DNA from: Chondrus crispus
Lineage: Eukaryota; Rhodophyta; Florideophyceae; Gigartinales; Gigartinaceae
Length of the DNA stretch: 64,000 bases
Reading direction: 5' to 3'
NCBI RefSeq assembly: GCF_000350225.1
Contig: NW_005178572.1
Location: 1-64,000, forward strand
Shown here in pieces: positions 11,677 to 22,670 of the stretch. The position numbers were made by a program, and so were the translations under genes. Position 1 is the first letter of the stretch; the number at the start of each line of letters is the position of its first letter. The notes beneath the pieces were generated by a model. It had not been told where the DNA came from. It was given only the letters and a program-made list of their open reading frames with translations, and made no database searches.

Positions 11677-13555
11677 ATGGATCGGAAAGTGCCCAGCTCA
11701 CATCCCAAGGGAAAAAGCTTCGCAAAAAAACAAAAAGGCAAAAAAAGCCACAAACAAAAACCGTGTGGAACGCACGGCAGAGGACGTTACACCCCACGCA
11801 CAGAGCTCCTGTCAACCGGACCTGTGTTCTCCAGTCACACCTCTCCAGCCAGAAGCCCTGCGTCACAGTGCAGCCACCATTCCCCCCCTCCCTTATTTGC
11901 GGACGAAAGCCCCGTGTGTTCCGAAAATGACGATGACAACACGCAGAAAGGCCCCCTCCGGTTCAAAACGGCACGAATTGACATAGAGGCGGTTCAGAAG
12001 CAACATTCAGATGTCTTGGCCGCAAGAGTCTCGCGCGTGCGTCCTCAAATGCGACCCGTCGGTGTCAGTGGAGGCTGCAATCGCCGTAGAAAGGGCGCAC
12101 CCATGTCAGGAACAATTGGAGCTTTAGATTTGTCAACTGAAGATGCCTGGGCTTGCACTCTCCACAGCCTGGTACGGTGTGATCCGAATTTCTTCTCATC
12201 GCAGGAAGCCACCCTCCAGACACAGACAGTAGTTGGACAAGGCCGTCCCGCCTACAAATCAGTGCCAGTCTCTGAAAAAAATAATGACGACCTCGCTGAA
12301 ATATTCCATTTGGAGTATGAGCCAAAAATTGCAGGAGGCGGTAAGAATGGTTCCTGAAAGCAAGTGTGCATGCAGGGCAGTTGCTGCGCTTGGCCGTCAT
12401 GTGTCAAAAGGTTGAGGTTGAATCGATGTGGGAGTCCGGCGTGCTCTTCACGACTATTTGCGACCGGAGCACAGTAGAACTACTAGTTTCGCACTACCGC
12501 ATTCGTACTGTATGTACAACTGTCATGACGAAAGTTTTCTGCCTGAAGAAAGTGGCGGAGCACGCAAAAATTTACTTTGAGGGGAGGGACGCAATCTTGG
12601 GAGCTGATGCTGAACGTTCGCGGATACATCTCCGCGCGATATACAACGTGCAAAAGGCATTGGGACGCCAAAGGACGACAGATCGCCAAGTGATTGATGA
12701 CAGAGTAGAGCGCGCCGCTTTATTTTGGCCCGACGACTTTCGGAGATGTAAGCAAAGAATTGGAAAGTCCCTGGACGATATCATGAAGTCATTCGACGAT
12801 TTCCGGGCGGATGTAGGTGAGGATTCCGCCACAGAGACAATGTTTGCAGATGGCCGCCTCAAAAACAAATGGTGCATTAACATTATCAACGTTTTGGTCC
12901 TGACCGGCGGTGGACAGCGTCCGCAAGTATATACCCAACTGCAGGTTCCCTCAGACAGCGACCTGGTTGACATGTCGGAGATGGCGAGAGTTAAAGGGTT
13001 TCTGGAATTGCGCACTGTGCGGGAGAAGACTCGCCGCAGCCTGGCGATGCCCTATGTTCTTTTTCCTGGGTACATATTGCCGTATATTAAGTTTCACTGT
13101 GCTGTTGTCCGTCCTCAAATTTTGAAGGCCGCACGCCTTGACGAGAGCGACATGTCGAACAAACCCCTCATTGTCCATTCGGAGAGTGGTGTCGAGTTGC
13201 GTTCTCCCCAAATTACCAAGACATTCAAGCGGTTTTGAGTGTCTCTGAGCCTACGTTGGTGGATTGCACCGTTATGACCCTGCGAAGGAGCTATGGCACC
13301 ATGATGATGAAGTCGTTTCGCGAAAAGAAAATCTTTCCAACTCTCACCGAAGCTGCTTTCCTCGACATTATGGCGCAGCAAATGAACACCAGCGCCGAAC
13401 AGTTGCGATCGACTTACGTCGGTATTGACCATACCGATTACGTGGACACGGCAAGGAGTCTAGTCCGCGCACTTGCCGTAGCCACTGTTGCTGCCGACGT
13501 GGAGGATCACGCGAAAAAGGGAGATGACCATGACATCTCCGGTTTTTTTGCGTAG
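11677..13555 (+). CDS. Crypton-like tyrosine recombinase gene (two exons, one later frame break)
   Basis: Exon 1 (11677-12340) starts MDRKVPSSHP with a very basic, lysine-rich N-terminus. A 35-nt GTAAG...GCAG intron is inferred at 12341-12375. Removing it joins the frame exactly to 12376-13238. That part contains LTGGGQRPQVYTQLQV, the box with the first catalytic Arg. The frame stops at 13236-13238, and the same protein continues in the -1 frame to 13555 with TVMTLRRSYGTMM (second catalytic Arg, usual box 'H/x-x-x-R...T') and AQQMNTSAEQLRSTY (probable nucleophilic Tyr). The order R...RxxxxT...Y and the MNTS-x-x-QL-x-x-Y ending fit Crypton/DIRS-type recombinases. No terminal repeats are seen, as expected for Cryptons. 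The last break is at GGTTTTGAG: indel, -1 recoding, or a 56-59-nt intron. Confidence 0.65.
12341..12375 (+). other. Putative 35-nt spliceosomal intron in the recombinase gene
   Basis: It starts GTAAGAATGG and ends GTGCATGCAG. Excision rejoins ...KIAGG|GQLLRLAVM... in frame and removes the TGA at 12355-12357. The length is extremely short for a spliceosomal intron, so a coincidental reading-frame shift remains possible. Confidence 0.5.
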
Positions 13556-14089
13556 CATTCCCCAAAAAAAATACTGCACACGAACGGTGTGTGCAGCTCG
13601 CCAGCGCGGACAACGAGGTAGGTTGGATGGTGAGCTGGAAATAAAGTAATCGTCGTAAGGTTTTAGGTCTACTAGGGCTTTGGCTTCGCTTGTTATATAG
13701 ACATCCGGGAACAGTACCCGAAATACCGCAAGCCTGTGATTGGCATCGTGTACAATACAATGCCGTTCATGACACGCAACACATATGTTGTCCTCAGTTT
13801 CGTACAGTAGTGTAGAACAGTTTCTCAAATGACTTGCTACGCATTCTGCTCCGCTGTTTTCGTCCTACTGGACATGGGAATTTCCCACAACGTGTGCGCC
13901 TTCGCCTCCCTCGTCCTTTTCAGAACTCGGTTCTGCAAGACAGCGTAAAAAATTGACTGAAAACTGAGTGAGACAGACAGGTATGAAAGTGCTGCAGCGG
14001 CGTCGTCGTCGTCTCCACGAGCAAAAAAGGCGGGCAAACGCGCGAAGAGCATTCGCTTGATGGGTCGCTTGATAATCTCGATCTGGTTG
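13556..14089. other. Spacer between recombinase gene and MRE11
   Basis: No supported gene. The recombinase gene and MRE11 are convergent, so both 3' ends lie here. Small minus-strand frames (13460-13828, 13837-14052) show no domain. Confidence 0.5.
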
Positions 14090-15652
14090 TCATTCAGCTG
14101 TTCCAGGCGAAGGCTTTCTACGGAAAGCTTTGCTCACGCCCACGGAAGAGGGCGTGTTTTCCTCTTCATCACTTATCACGATGACAATTTCGGCGCCGCG
14201 GCGACGACTGCGAGGAAGGCCCTCCTCGTCTTGGCTCGCCATCGCAGATGCCTTCCTCTGGAATGGGGCCTTTGCATTTTGTCTTCTCAGTTTCTTCTCC
14301 TTCTCGCTTCTGTAACACTGTAGCATATCTCCCGGTGATGCTACTCGACCAATGTAAGTCTGACCAAATGTTGTGGGATTGGGCAGTTGCCATTTGCCGG
14401 TTGTTTCTACTCGCAGTATGATGAGTGGTTGCCGGACTATGGAGCAAAGTTTTTCAGTATAGAAAGAACGTGGGGGATACCGCACTCCATGGACCACCAC
14501 GTCTTTGGGAGCGCCACGACGACCTCGAAAGATCGCTACGACCCGATCAAAGAAAGCCTGCTGTCTCTCGATGATGTCGTTGACAGTATCCTCCAAAAAT
14601 TTGTTCAGCCCCTCCGGATCTGTCTGGGACAACCCTGACTGTGCCGAAAGAATAATATCTTCAACGTGGAGATTTCGCACTGTGTACAGTGGGATGGGGA
14701 CATGCTTGACGAGTTGTTCTTTGTGTATCTCGAGTAAAATTGCATGCTTCTGCTTGCCCTCTCTCGCGGACAGTGAAGTGGCAACTGTGGAGCCTGGTTG
14801 CACGATTACTGGTTTCGATCGCCTGACGTCAGGCTTGCTCTCGTGTTCGTGCCCCAAGACTACGTAATTAAGCCAGGCTGGCAATAGGGTGTCTGGAATG
14901 CCCCTCGTCGACGATCTGCCGGTAGCGCAGTTCTGGTGAAGCCCAAACACATTAAACCAGGGTACACGGTCGTTGAGTTCATCAACGTCTTTATGGCATC
15001 CCTCCACATCCAAATGCAAATGCAAATGGCGCTGTTGCTGCAGTTGTGGACCAAGCCATTTCACCCCCTTCTCACGCAGTACTTCATCACTTACATTTCC
15101 CAAGCCGTACAGCGCCCAACGTTTTTGTCCTTTCTGCAAGAGGATCGGGGCAACCTCAATGTTTGTGGAGCACGGCGATTGACCGAAATATGTCACAAGT
15201 CCAGCCTGTGCGAGAAGATGAAGAGGGGAAGTAGGGGCTGCACGTGCACGGCCTGTTCCTGTTTCGACTGTGGGTTGGTCATGCCCTCCATGAATGACAA
15301 ATACTGGCAGGGAAACGGCAACACAGGGATCCATGGAATTGACAGCGGCAGGGAGAGCAACAGGGTTGGAGCGCACTTCGAGAAGGATTTCACCGTCGGA
15401 AGACAGACAGTGCTGGCGAAGAAGACGAATTGTTTTCAACATGGTACTGCGAGAGGGGCTGTTGTCGTGCTATAGATCCCCGCCGAGTAAGAGCATGTCG
15501 ACTTTGTTGGCAGTGGCCAGTTGCAGGACTTCTTCAAAACTGCGAAAGGAGTCATCGCCGCGAACAGGATCCTCTTCCAGGTAGCCCAAGTGGTTATCCG
15601 TGGAGATGATAATCCTAATGACGTCACTGGACGACGGTGCGGATGATGTCAT
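14090..15652 (-). pseudogene. MRE11: MRE11 double-strand-break repair nuclease, with an in-frame stop
   Basis: MRE11 is the Mn-dependent nuclease of the MRE11-RAD50-NBS1 complex, which acts in the nucleus on DNA ends. The ATG at 15652 opens with MTSSAP, then [11 protein letters not shown] (phosphoesterase motif I) and LLLGGDL (motif II). A TAG at 15470-15472 stands exactly where the family has the Phe of GGDLFH, and the reading continues with HDNSPSRST. Downstream are VIHGGHDQPT (normally GNHD), LVTYFGQ, GLGNVSDE, FGLHQN, LGHEHESKP, QPGSTVATSL and the capping-domain end PLIILRVETTG plus GRVASPGDMLQCY. A short acidic and basic tail ends at 14090. So two active-site features are altered: the stop and loss of the metal-binding Asn. 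No introns. It is either a recent pseudogene, a sequencing error at 15470, or a protein started at the internal Met at 15442. Confidence 0.9.
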
Positions 15653-16500
15653 CGTGGCAGCTCAGACTCACCAACTCGTAAACTCCTTTCTCTTCAAAAT
15701 TGATGCGCAGTAAGTTAGTCGACGACGAAAGCGATAACGGCGACGGCGACGGCGACGGCGCAGGACGACGGGCTCTACACATCGGAAATTTTTCAGTACT
15801 GTACAGGCAACAACGCGACCCGCTCCTGTGCGATTACACGTAACCGCACCAACGCTCACGCGGTTCACACGCTTCATCCAATCTGTAGCTGAAGACTTGC
15901 TTCTCCAACGCATTGGAGAAACGAGCATTTTCACGCTTGTTAGACGCCCATCTCTCAGTCATGCATCTCCTGTCTTCTTTGAGCCAGCCCTGCCCTTGAC
16001 AACAGATTCCCAAGTGGTGATTGCCTTCTTCAGACAAGTTCCTCATTTTCTATGATTCAGTTGTTGCACAATCTGTCTCTTCTGTGTCACGTCTACCGAA
16101 AAAGCCAACTGCGACATGTTGAAGTATGATGGATGGATGGTTCAGTTTTGGGTTTGAGGCGATAACCAAACCAAAAAAAACAGAAACCACTTGAACGCCG
16201 TAGCGCAGAGACTCGATAAAGCTGCCCCAGGTTCCGCTCCGATGCAATGACCGACTGCGGATTTCTGCCTCCTATGATGACATGACATTCCCTTCCCTTC
16301 AAGTCTAACGCGTGTTAGCCACTTTCTCCTTCTCGGCGTCAACCGTTCGCGCCCCGACAACATTCCCCAAAATATCCACGCTCACAACCGAACCGGAGGA
16401 GGAAACCGAATTACGCGCAGTGCATTTCGTTTGTTCGTGCTTGCTTTCAAAATGCAATTCATCGGCACCTGACGTCCGACGGCGGCGGCGGGGTAGGTCG
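15653..16500. other. Upstream of MRE11, no gene seen
   Basis: Contains a (CGACGG)n microsatellite near 15737-15760, TACTGTA at about 15797, and a G/A-rich stretch. No domain in any frame. Confidence 0.5.
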
Positions 16501-16504
16501 CGGT

Positions 16505-17185
16505 AATTTTGAAGAAGGGTACAGTAGTACAGAGTTGGTTAGTTGAGTGAGAGGGGAGGACGGAAATCGGAACGCGAGAAGAATGAGAGAGAGAGAGGTG
16601 GCGGGGACGGGGACGGAATTAGGGACGCGAGAAGAATGGTACAGTAGTACAGAGTTGGTTTGTTCAGTTCAGTGAGAGGGGATGGAAATAGGGACGCGAG
16701 AAGAATGAGAGGAGAGGGGGGGTGGCGCCGAGGGGGAGGGGGGCAGAAGCGATGGGGTGGGCGTGCCATTTGGCCTGCCTGCCCGCGTAAGCAGTAGCAT
16801 GGGGGAGGACGGCAGCGCTGTCTGTCTGTCTGTAGGTGCGGAAAAAGGCGGTGCGGCGGGCGGCGTGAGCGGGGGGGGCCCGCACGGGCAGGCAGCGGCG
16901 GCGTCGGGGGTATTGTATTCACACGATAGGGCTGGCGCGGGCGGGTGGGTGGGCGAGCGAGCGGGCGGGCGGGCGAAGGCGAAGGGCGAGCGAGCGATGA
17001 GGAGAACGGGCAACGACGGCAACGGCGATGCGACGACGACGACGATGACGGGCGCGGGTGGGGTGGGGTGGGGCGGGGGGCGCGGCGCGGTGAGGCGGGA
17101 CGGGATGGGACGGTGGGGTGCGGGGTGATGTGCGGACAGCGGGCGGGGGCGGCAGCGGCGGGTGGGTGGGTGAAAATAAAAAATA
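16505..17185. repeat. Low-complexity G-rich (plus-strand) DNA with a tandem duplication at its left end
   Basis: A 130-bp duplication (ACAGTAGTACAGAGTTGGTT at 16522 and 16641, each followed by GGACGCGAGAAGAATGAGAG-type sequence) leads into very G-rich DNA with GGCGGGCGGGCGGGC-like and CGACGACGACGA-like runs. The proline-rich open frames on the minus strand come from this composition and are not supported as genes. Confidence 0.75.
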
Positions 17186-17589
17186 AAAAAAGAAGAATTG
17201 AGTATTGAAGCGGAAGAGCTGATTGCAGTACACCCCACACCGTACAGGTTTGTTTTCACCCTTTCCGCAATGGTGTAAATTGCGCATCAAGCGCTGTTTC
17301 CAGTTGATCATACAGTAGAAATTAGTAAATTAATCTCGTAACGCCGTCAGAAACTCATGACAAAACAACATCTGCGCAACTTACAGAAAGAAAGCTTACT
17401 CTAAACCACACCGTCGTTACGTGGCACACTCCCCGCTTCAGTCAGTCAACTTGCTCCTTACAGGGCCCCCACAATCGGACTCGGACCGGACTTAGAATCG
17501 AACTCGCAACCACAGACACTGTCAGCCACTAACTCGGACAACTGGGACACTGGGACCACAAACTGCACTGCTTACACTGGATTGGATTT
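17186..17589. other. Spacer, no gene seen
   Basis: Ordinary-composition DNA between the G-rich block and the CCTAA satellite. One TACAGTA heptamer near 17312; nothing else recognised. Confidence 0.4.
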
Positions 17590-18262
17590 CACCGCCGTCC
17601 CCATAGGTATTTATTGTCGCCATCCCCGTAGCCTAAGCCCATCCGTACAACCTAAGCCCACCAGCCTAAGTCCAGCAACAACAAACTAAGCCCACTTCCC
17701 AACCTAAGCCCACAACCCTCAGCCCACAACCATAACCTAAGCCCACCTCCCAACCTAAGCCCACCAGCCTAAGCCCACCCCCTCACCTAAGTACTGAAGC
17801 ATCCTAAGTCCATAAGTACACAAAAGTAAACCTAAGTACATCATCCCCACCTAAGCACGTAAGCACGTAAGCACGTCAGCACTTCAGCACCTAAGCATGT
17901 AAGCACGTAATCACGTAAGCATGTAATCACATAATCACGTAATCACGTAATCACGTAAGAACGTAAGCACGTAATCTCCTCAGCACATAATCACATAATC
18001 ACGTAAGCACGTAATCACCTAAGCACCTAAGCACATAATCACATAACCCACTAATCCACCCAAACACCTAAGCACCTAACCTACTAACCCTCCTAATCTC
18101 CTAACCACTCCTCACCACCCCTAACCCTCCTAACCATCCTAACCACCCCTAACCACCTAATGCCCTAATCTATAGTATATACGTCCTCTTCCTCCTAACC
18201 CTCCTAACCACCCCTAACCACCTAATGCCCTAATCTATATTATATACGTCCTCTTCCCATCT
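17590..18262. repeat. CCTAAGCCCA / CACGTAAT / CCTAACC degenerate satellite, telomere-like in part
   Basis: Three blocks follow one another. The first is CCTAAGCCCA-type repeats (17,630-17,790). The second is GCACGTAA/TCACGTAA 9-mers (17,840-18,060). The third is CCTAACC-type repeats (18,060-18,260) ending in a tandem pair of about 70 bp with ATGCCCTAATCTATA. All share the core (C)CTAA, the C-strand core of TTAGG-like telomere repeats. No gene. Confidence 0.85.
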
Positions 18263-18348
18263 ATATATTATATAAGCGCATATCCCCATTATTCCTAACA
18301 ATGTTACGCAACACTGATCCTTCAGTTTGAGGTTTTGAAAATCGCTTT

Positions 18349-19784
18349 ATGCCTCATCATTACGCCCCCTTCATCGCCCTTTTATTTCTATATCTGCACT
18401 GCTCCTATGATTTCGGTACGATGACACCAATCGTCAAAGACATTCAACAGTTCTATCTGTTTCTGACGACTTTCTATGCATCATTCCTCTCCGCATACTT
18501 TTCAATGTCAGGGCCGGAGGAAGGTAGTTCTTCGCGTTCCGATCGTTCTAACACCGAAGCACAGTTAGTTTCTGTTCCAGTCGTTCTCCCTCGAGATAGA
18601 TGTCGCCCAGTTGTGCGACGATATAGCCGTGGTCGTTTCCCAATTCGATCTTCGCAGTCCCGGCAGAGAGTACAGCGAGCCCAACAGCAAAGAGATTACA
18701 TTCGTCAAAGAGAATTTTGAAGAAGCGACTTTATGAGGATTATCTGCACGCATTTTGTGTCGAAGGTAACAGCAGCGATCATATCTCCACTTCAAGGTCA
18801 ACAGGACCGCTCGTTGAAATATTTGAACGTCTCTTAAAGAAGCCATATCGCCTCGGAAGAACTGAGCGATGCATGAAAATGCGCTCTTTCTACATGGAAG
18901 GGGGACACTTGCGTCACAATAACATTTCTAGTCACGACCAAGGTCTTCTTACACCTCCATATCCGACCCTTGCAAAGAGATCGAAGAAATACAGTGGCTG
19001 CCGCCTGCCCTCTGCCACTAAACGTATGACTGAAATGGCGGATGTCAGTGAGTGGATCAAATCTGCGTGGTCTGTGAATGCTCTTACAACGGATACTGAA
19101 ATGGAGGCATACGAAATATGCAAGAGCATTATGGAGACCTACAATCCTGTGGTCAGGGCCACATATAGGTCAACGTCGGAGAGTCGTTCAAGATCTTCTG
19201 AACCTGAAACAGAGACGCCACGGGGCGACTTATGTGCGAACTGTAGCATTTCGCTTTCGGACCGCTCCAGAGCCATCCGTGCAGAACCCAGTCGCTCACC
19301 TCAAGAGGTCAATGATGAGCAACGTGAAGTTGAGCATACTTCCCTTCCAAATAATAGCACGGATGCTGCTGCCAGAATTGTGGATCCGAACGACGCTTCA
19401 GAAACTCAAGCTGCTCACGCAGAGTCTGGGCACGGATCGGAGCATGATTATACTCAAAAAAGAAAACTGGAACGAATGATTGAACTGGCCCTCAACGATG
19501 ATAACTTCTCGATAGTGTGCTCTCTATTTGACGAGCAGCCGGATATTGAATTCGGGATGTATTCTGGAGTTTACTTAGACCAGTGCCGTCGTGAAAAAAT
19601 TACAGCAACCGCTTTCATGAAGGAAGTGCTCACTTATTCTCACTGGAAGAAATTCGGTATTGTCAACGGAAGAGAGCATGAGGAACGCGAACAGAGATTG
19701 CGGTCGACCATGCATACTTCTGAAGCAATTCGGGCTGTCCGTGGCAAGAAATCGTATCAAGAGATGCGCTGGAACTTTCCTTGA
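18349..19784 (+). CDS. Unrecognised protein, frame broken once at 18717
   Basis: The first frame (ATG at 18349 to TGA at 18718) has a hydrophobic start (LLFLYLHC, then FYLFLTTFYASFLSAYF), which could be a signal anchor. An Arg/Ser/Gln-rich part follows. The second frame (18717-19784) lies at -1 and reads straight on with KKRLYEDYLHAF. It contains LVEIFERLLKKPYRLG, a Ser/Glu-rich low-complexity middle with a CxxC (LCANCS), and a helical C-terminus with HEEREQRLRSTM. I cannot assign a family. Even composition and 355 uninterrupted codons support a real gene. The break at GAATTTTGAAG is one base, so an indel or a -1 shift would join the two. Confidence 0.45.
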
Positions 19785-20959
19785 GACAGATATCCTTAGC
19801 AGTCCACTTTCCCGTTTGCAAATCTTGCTCTTTCCATTTCCGTTCTCTTCGAAGCCCGGTATCCTTCCCAAATAGGTCCATTTCACTCACATAACCACAA
19901 GTACTTGCTAGAAAAAAAGCGAGTCTTATTGCTTTTAATTGTATCGCAGCACTTGCGTCTTTAGACATGACGATTGTCGCGTCTACCAGGAAGCATCACA
20001 TGCAACGAATTTTTCCAGTGGTCGATTGCCGCTAGCTATTGCAATCGAGCAAACCAATGTTACCAAGAGGCAGACGACTGCTATTGGTGGTGCGGTGGGC
20101 GGGGGGGATTTTCCCCTATCCTTCTCTGGTGGCTGGTTTTCAAGGGAGAGCATGCTCCAAACGTTTCCTCCGCAGTTGCTTTTGCGCTTCCGGGTAGTAG
20201 ATAGTTTCTCACTGTTGATCGGGAACGTGTACCATATTCCTCTTTCGGGGCGAGAATTGAAGACCTAGAAAATGTGTTCAAGAGTAGAGTGGTCTAGACT
20301 TACCTGAAACCGGAAGCATTGGTCTTAGAACACAAGGAAGATCAAACCTCAAAGCGCCCATGACCAAACGAGATTCGATTCGTCCTGACGTTCCATAGGG
20401 ATGGATAGATCCCGAAGGACCTTTCTCGATGAGACTTTGGCACCTTGATCCGAGAAGTTCCCAAAAGACGCTCTCTTTTAGTCCCTGTTCATACTTTGTG
20501 TCACTCAGAAAAATTAATTCATGGCTTTTGGCTCAGTTCCAGACGTCGAAGAAAACTAAGCCTTGTGGAAGGGTAGGCGAAATCAGAAAAGGGGGCGAAG
20601 ACCATATGTGTCGAATATATCGCTCCCTTGCTGTAGTGTATCGGCTAAGCGGTCGAGTTGTTGTCGTAGAACTAGGAGCTGATCAAGAGCGACGCATTGA
20701 GCAAAAAGAAGCGGAAGGAGAACTTCAGTTAGTTGTGGCATTGGTACCAGCAGGTCAAGTCAAAAGAATGATAACACTGCGGCGCATTCCGAGCTTCTCC
20801 AAAGAGCGATGTCCGCCGATTACGGGAAGAGATGCTTACAAGACCGCGTAAATTTGTGCTCATGGGCCATGACCGAGCATGCACACTGTGCATGCGCGGA
20901 TCGGATTTAATTACTTGCGGCGAGCCCCGACAGAGCGGTAGCCCACTCCGTCTTTTGGC

Positions 20960-21013
20960 AGGGCTGGCTACCATCTTCACTCATATGAAATCCTATGAGT
21001 AAAGATGGTAACC
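20960..21013. repeat. Imperfect inverted repeat
   Basis: GGCTACCATCTTCACTCATA pairs with TATGAGTAAAGATGGTAACC across a short loop (ATGAAATCC region), with one unpaired base in each arm. It may be a small mobile-element or RNA hairpin. Confidence 0.7.
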
Positions 21014-21266
21014 AGCTCAAGACATGATGCCCGCCACAACTGAGCGGTGTACATTGCGCTGATGATCAATATTTATAGCTCATAGTTGACATCACGAATG
21101 AAACTTAGTCGCCTTCGGTAGTGCGCGACCTCATAAACCCCGCCCTTTTTCTTTCGCTTGATGTTAACTGATCAGAAATTGACTCGATTCCACTGCAAGA
21201 GCTCGCACAAACGAGAGTTGGACAGTACTGAACAAAGATAGAGTCCGTAGATGCATGTTGACATGC

Positions 21267-21306
21267 ATTATCGCTAACATTTGACATCAAATGTTAGCGA
21301 TAATGG
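21267..21306. repeat. Near-perfect 19-bp inverted repeat
   Basis: CATTATCGCTAACATTTGA and TCAAATGTTAGCGATAATG are exact complements separated by CA. Function unknown. Confidence 0.9.
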
Positions 21307-21724
21307 CAGGACATGGATCCAAGCGACGGAGGTGCACAGATGCTCGAAATAGTTGATGTACCTTGCCCATATATAAATTCAATTGCTCTCTCAGAGCGCC
21401 AATGTAAGAGCATCCCCACCGGTAGAATCAAATACCCAAACAACCAAAATTTGATGATTTGATGTCGATTGAAATCCCCGCCGCGGTGGGGATTGCACCG
21501 CGGTGCAACCAAATCATCAAATTTTTGGTGTCGATATGAAAATCGGAACCAAATATCAAGACTTTGGTTCGGATAGTCTCTGTTTGATTACCCTTGACAA
21601 TCCAGTTGTGCACGTTCTATTGGTCGACCGAAACGGCTTCCCACCAAAAAGGGCATCGATGCGGTATTTGCCTCGAGATTACCAGTGTCTCCCGCCGATC
21701 CAGAATGCCCACTACGGCGTGCAT

Positions 21725-21880
21725 GCTCTTCCTCCTTCTATCCCTCCAGAACGTCGACGGCCCCGCCATCCCTGATGCTGTTCCCCCTTCCATCCCTCCA
21801 GAACGTCGACGGCCCCGCCATCCCTGATGCTGTTCCCCCTTCTATCTCTCCAGAACGTCGACGGCCCCGCCATCTCTGAG
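21725..21880. repeat. Three tandem copies of a 53-bp unit
   Basis: Each copy contains CCATCCCTCCAGAACGTCGA (third: CTATCTCTCC...) then CGGCCCCGCCATCCCTGATG. The third copy is cut short. They lie just downstream of the HGH1-like gene, which runs on the opposite strand. Confidence 0.9.
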
Positions 21881-22086
21881 CGCGTCCTTCCCCGCCCAGC
21901 TCTTACACAACAACAACACTTCCTCGACCAACCAGGCGCGAATCTCCGCCATCTCCTCCCGTCCCACCTCTTTTGACCTCCCCAAGCACATTGCGACCGC
22001 CGCCGTACCCCCACCAACACATCATGGCACTCGTCCGCCATCGCGGAGTTCCGCACCCAGCTCGCCCCCGCCAGCCACTTCTCTGC

Positions 22087-22670
22087 CTACCCCGCCTCCA
22101 GCAATCTCAGCAACATTGTCAACAGCTGTCTCTCCGCCTGCCTTCCCTCGACGAACAGGACGTCCCTCCCCTCCTGGCTCGCGCACGCATTCGACAACCG
22201 CAGCACATTCGGAATACTCGGTACCCTCTCCACGAGCACGAGTAGCGTGCCCCTCTCCCGAAACCCGTCCGCGCCCTCCGCTTCGTCCACGCCCGGCGCG
22301 AAGCGCGTCAGGTTGGACAGCAGCGCCGCGTGCAGCGCGACGACGTCCGCGTCCAGGACCACCTGCGCTGCGAGCCGCACCGCGTCCGCGTGCGTCAGAG
22401 CCGCCGGCTCCTCGTCCTCCGACAGGTTCACAAGCGCAGACAGTGCTAGAGCAGTGCGATTCGCTGCTCAGCAGCAGCAGCAGCCGCAGGAGAACGTCGC
22501 TCGCGGCTGTCGAGCCAATCATTCGCCGCAGCACCACTGCCGCCGGCGCGTATGTTCTCTCCGGGATCGCGCTGCTCGCGGTCGCGTGGGGAGCGTGTGC
22601 TGTCCGTGAGCAGGGAGGACAGCGCCGGCAGTCTGTCTTTGTCCACGCTGGAGGTGAGAGGGAAGGAGTG
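22087..22670 (-). pseudogene. HGH1-like armadillo-type protein, fragment with one frame break
   Basis: HGH1 is a chaperone of eEF2 folding built of helical repeats. On the minus strand a first frame gives SSVDKDRLPALSSLLTDS, the pattern 'L..L..Ll.D' of HGH1 repeat 1-2. After a Gly/Ala-rich insert it reaches a TAG near 22449. Shifting one frame gives ALSALVNLSEDEE, then ALHAALLSNLTRFAPG (family: 'aLvNLs', 'aamLLSNLTR') and NVLRLSNACASQEGRDVLF (family: 'f.N.s...GR..l'). The frame ends at 22087, before the conserved C-terminal repeats. The region is very GC-rich and open in several frames on both strands, so coordinates are approximate. Family assignment rests on three motifs in the right order. 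Confidence 0.5.

Larger units (their letters stand above)
19785..21700. other. Intergenic with two inverted repeats, no supported gene
   Basis: Open frames such as 19939-20268, 20429-20851 (plus) and 19663-19968 (minus) show no recognisable domain. The region holds the hairpins at about 20960 and 21267 and a TTGATGATTTGATGTCGA-rich stretch (21,440-21,540) with a CCGCGGTG.../...CACCGCGG inverted pair. Confidence 0.4.

Noticed and set aside
15828-16506. Small frames upstream of MRE11 as a divergent gene
   Set aside because: No start context, domain or consistent composition.
16669-17311. Proline-rich minus-strand frames of 130-233 codons
   Set aside because: They translate low-complexity G-rich DNA on the other strand; three frames are open at once and no domain is present.
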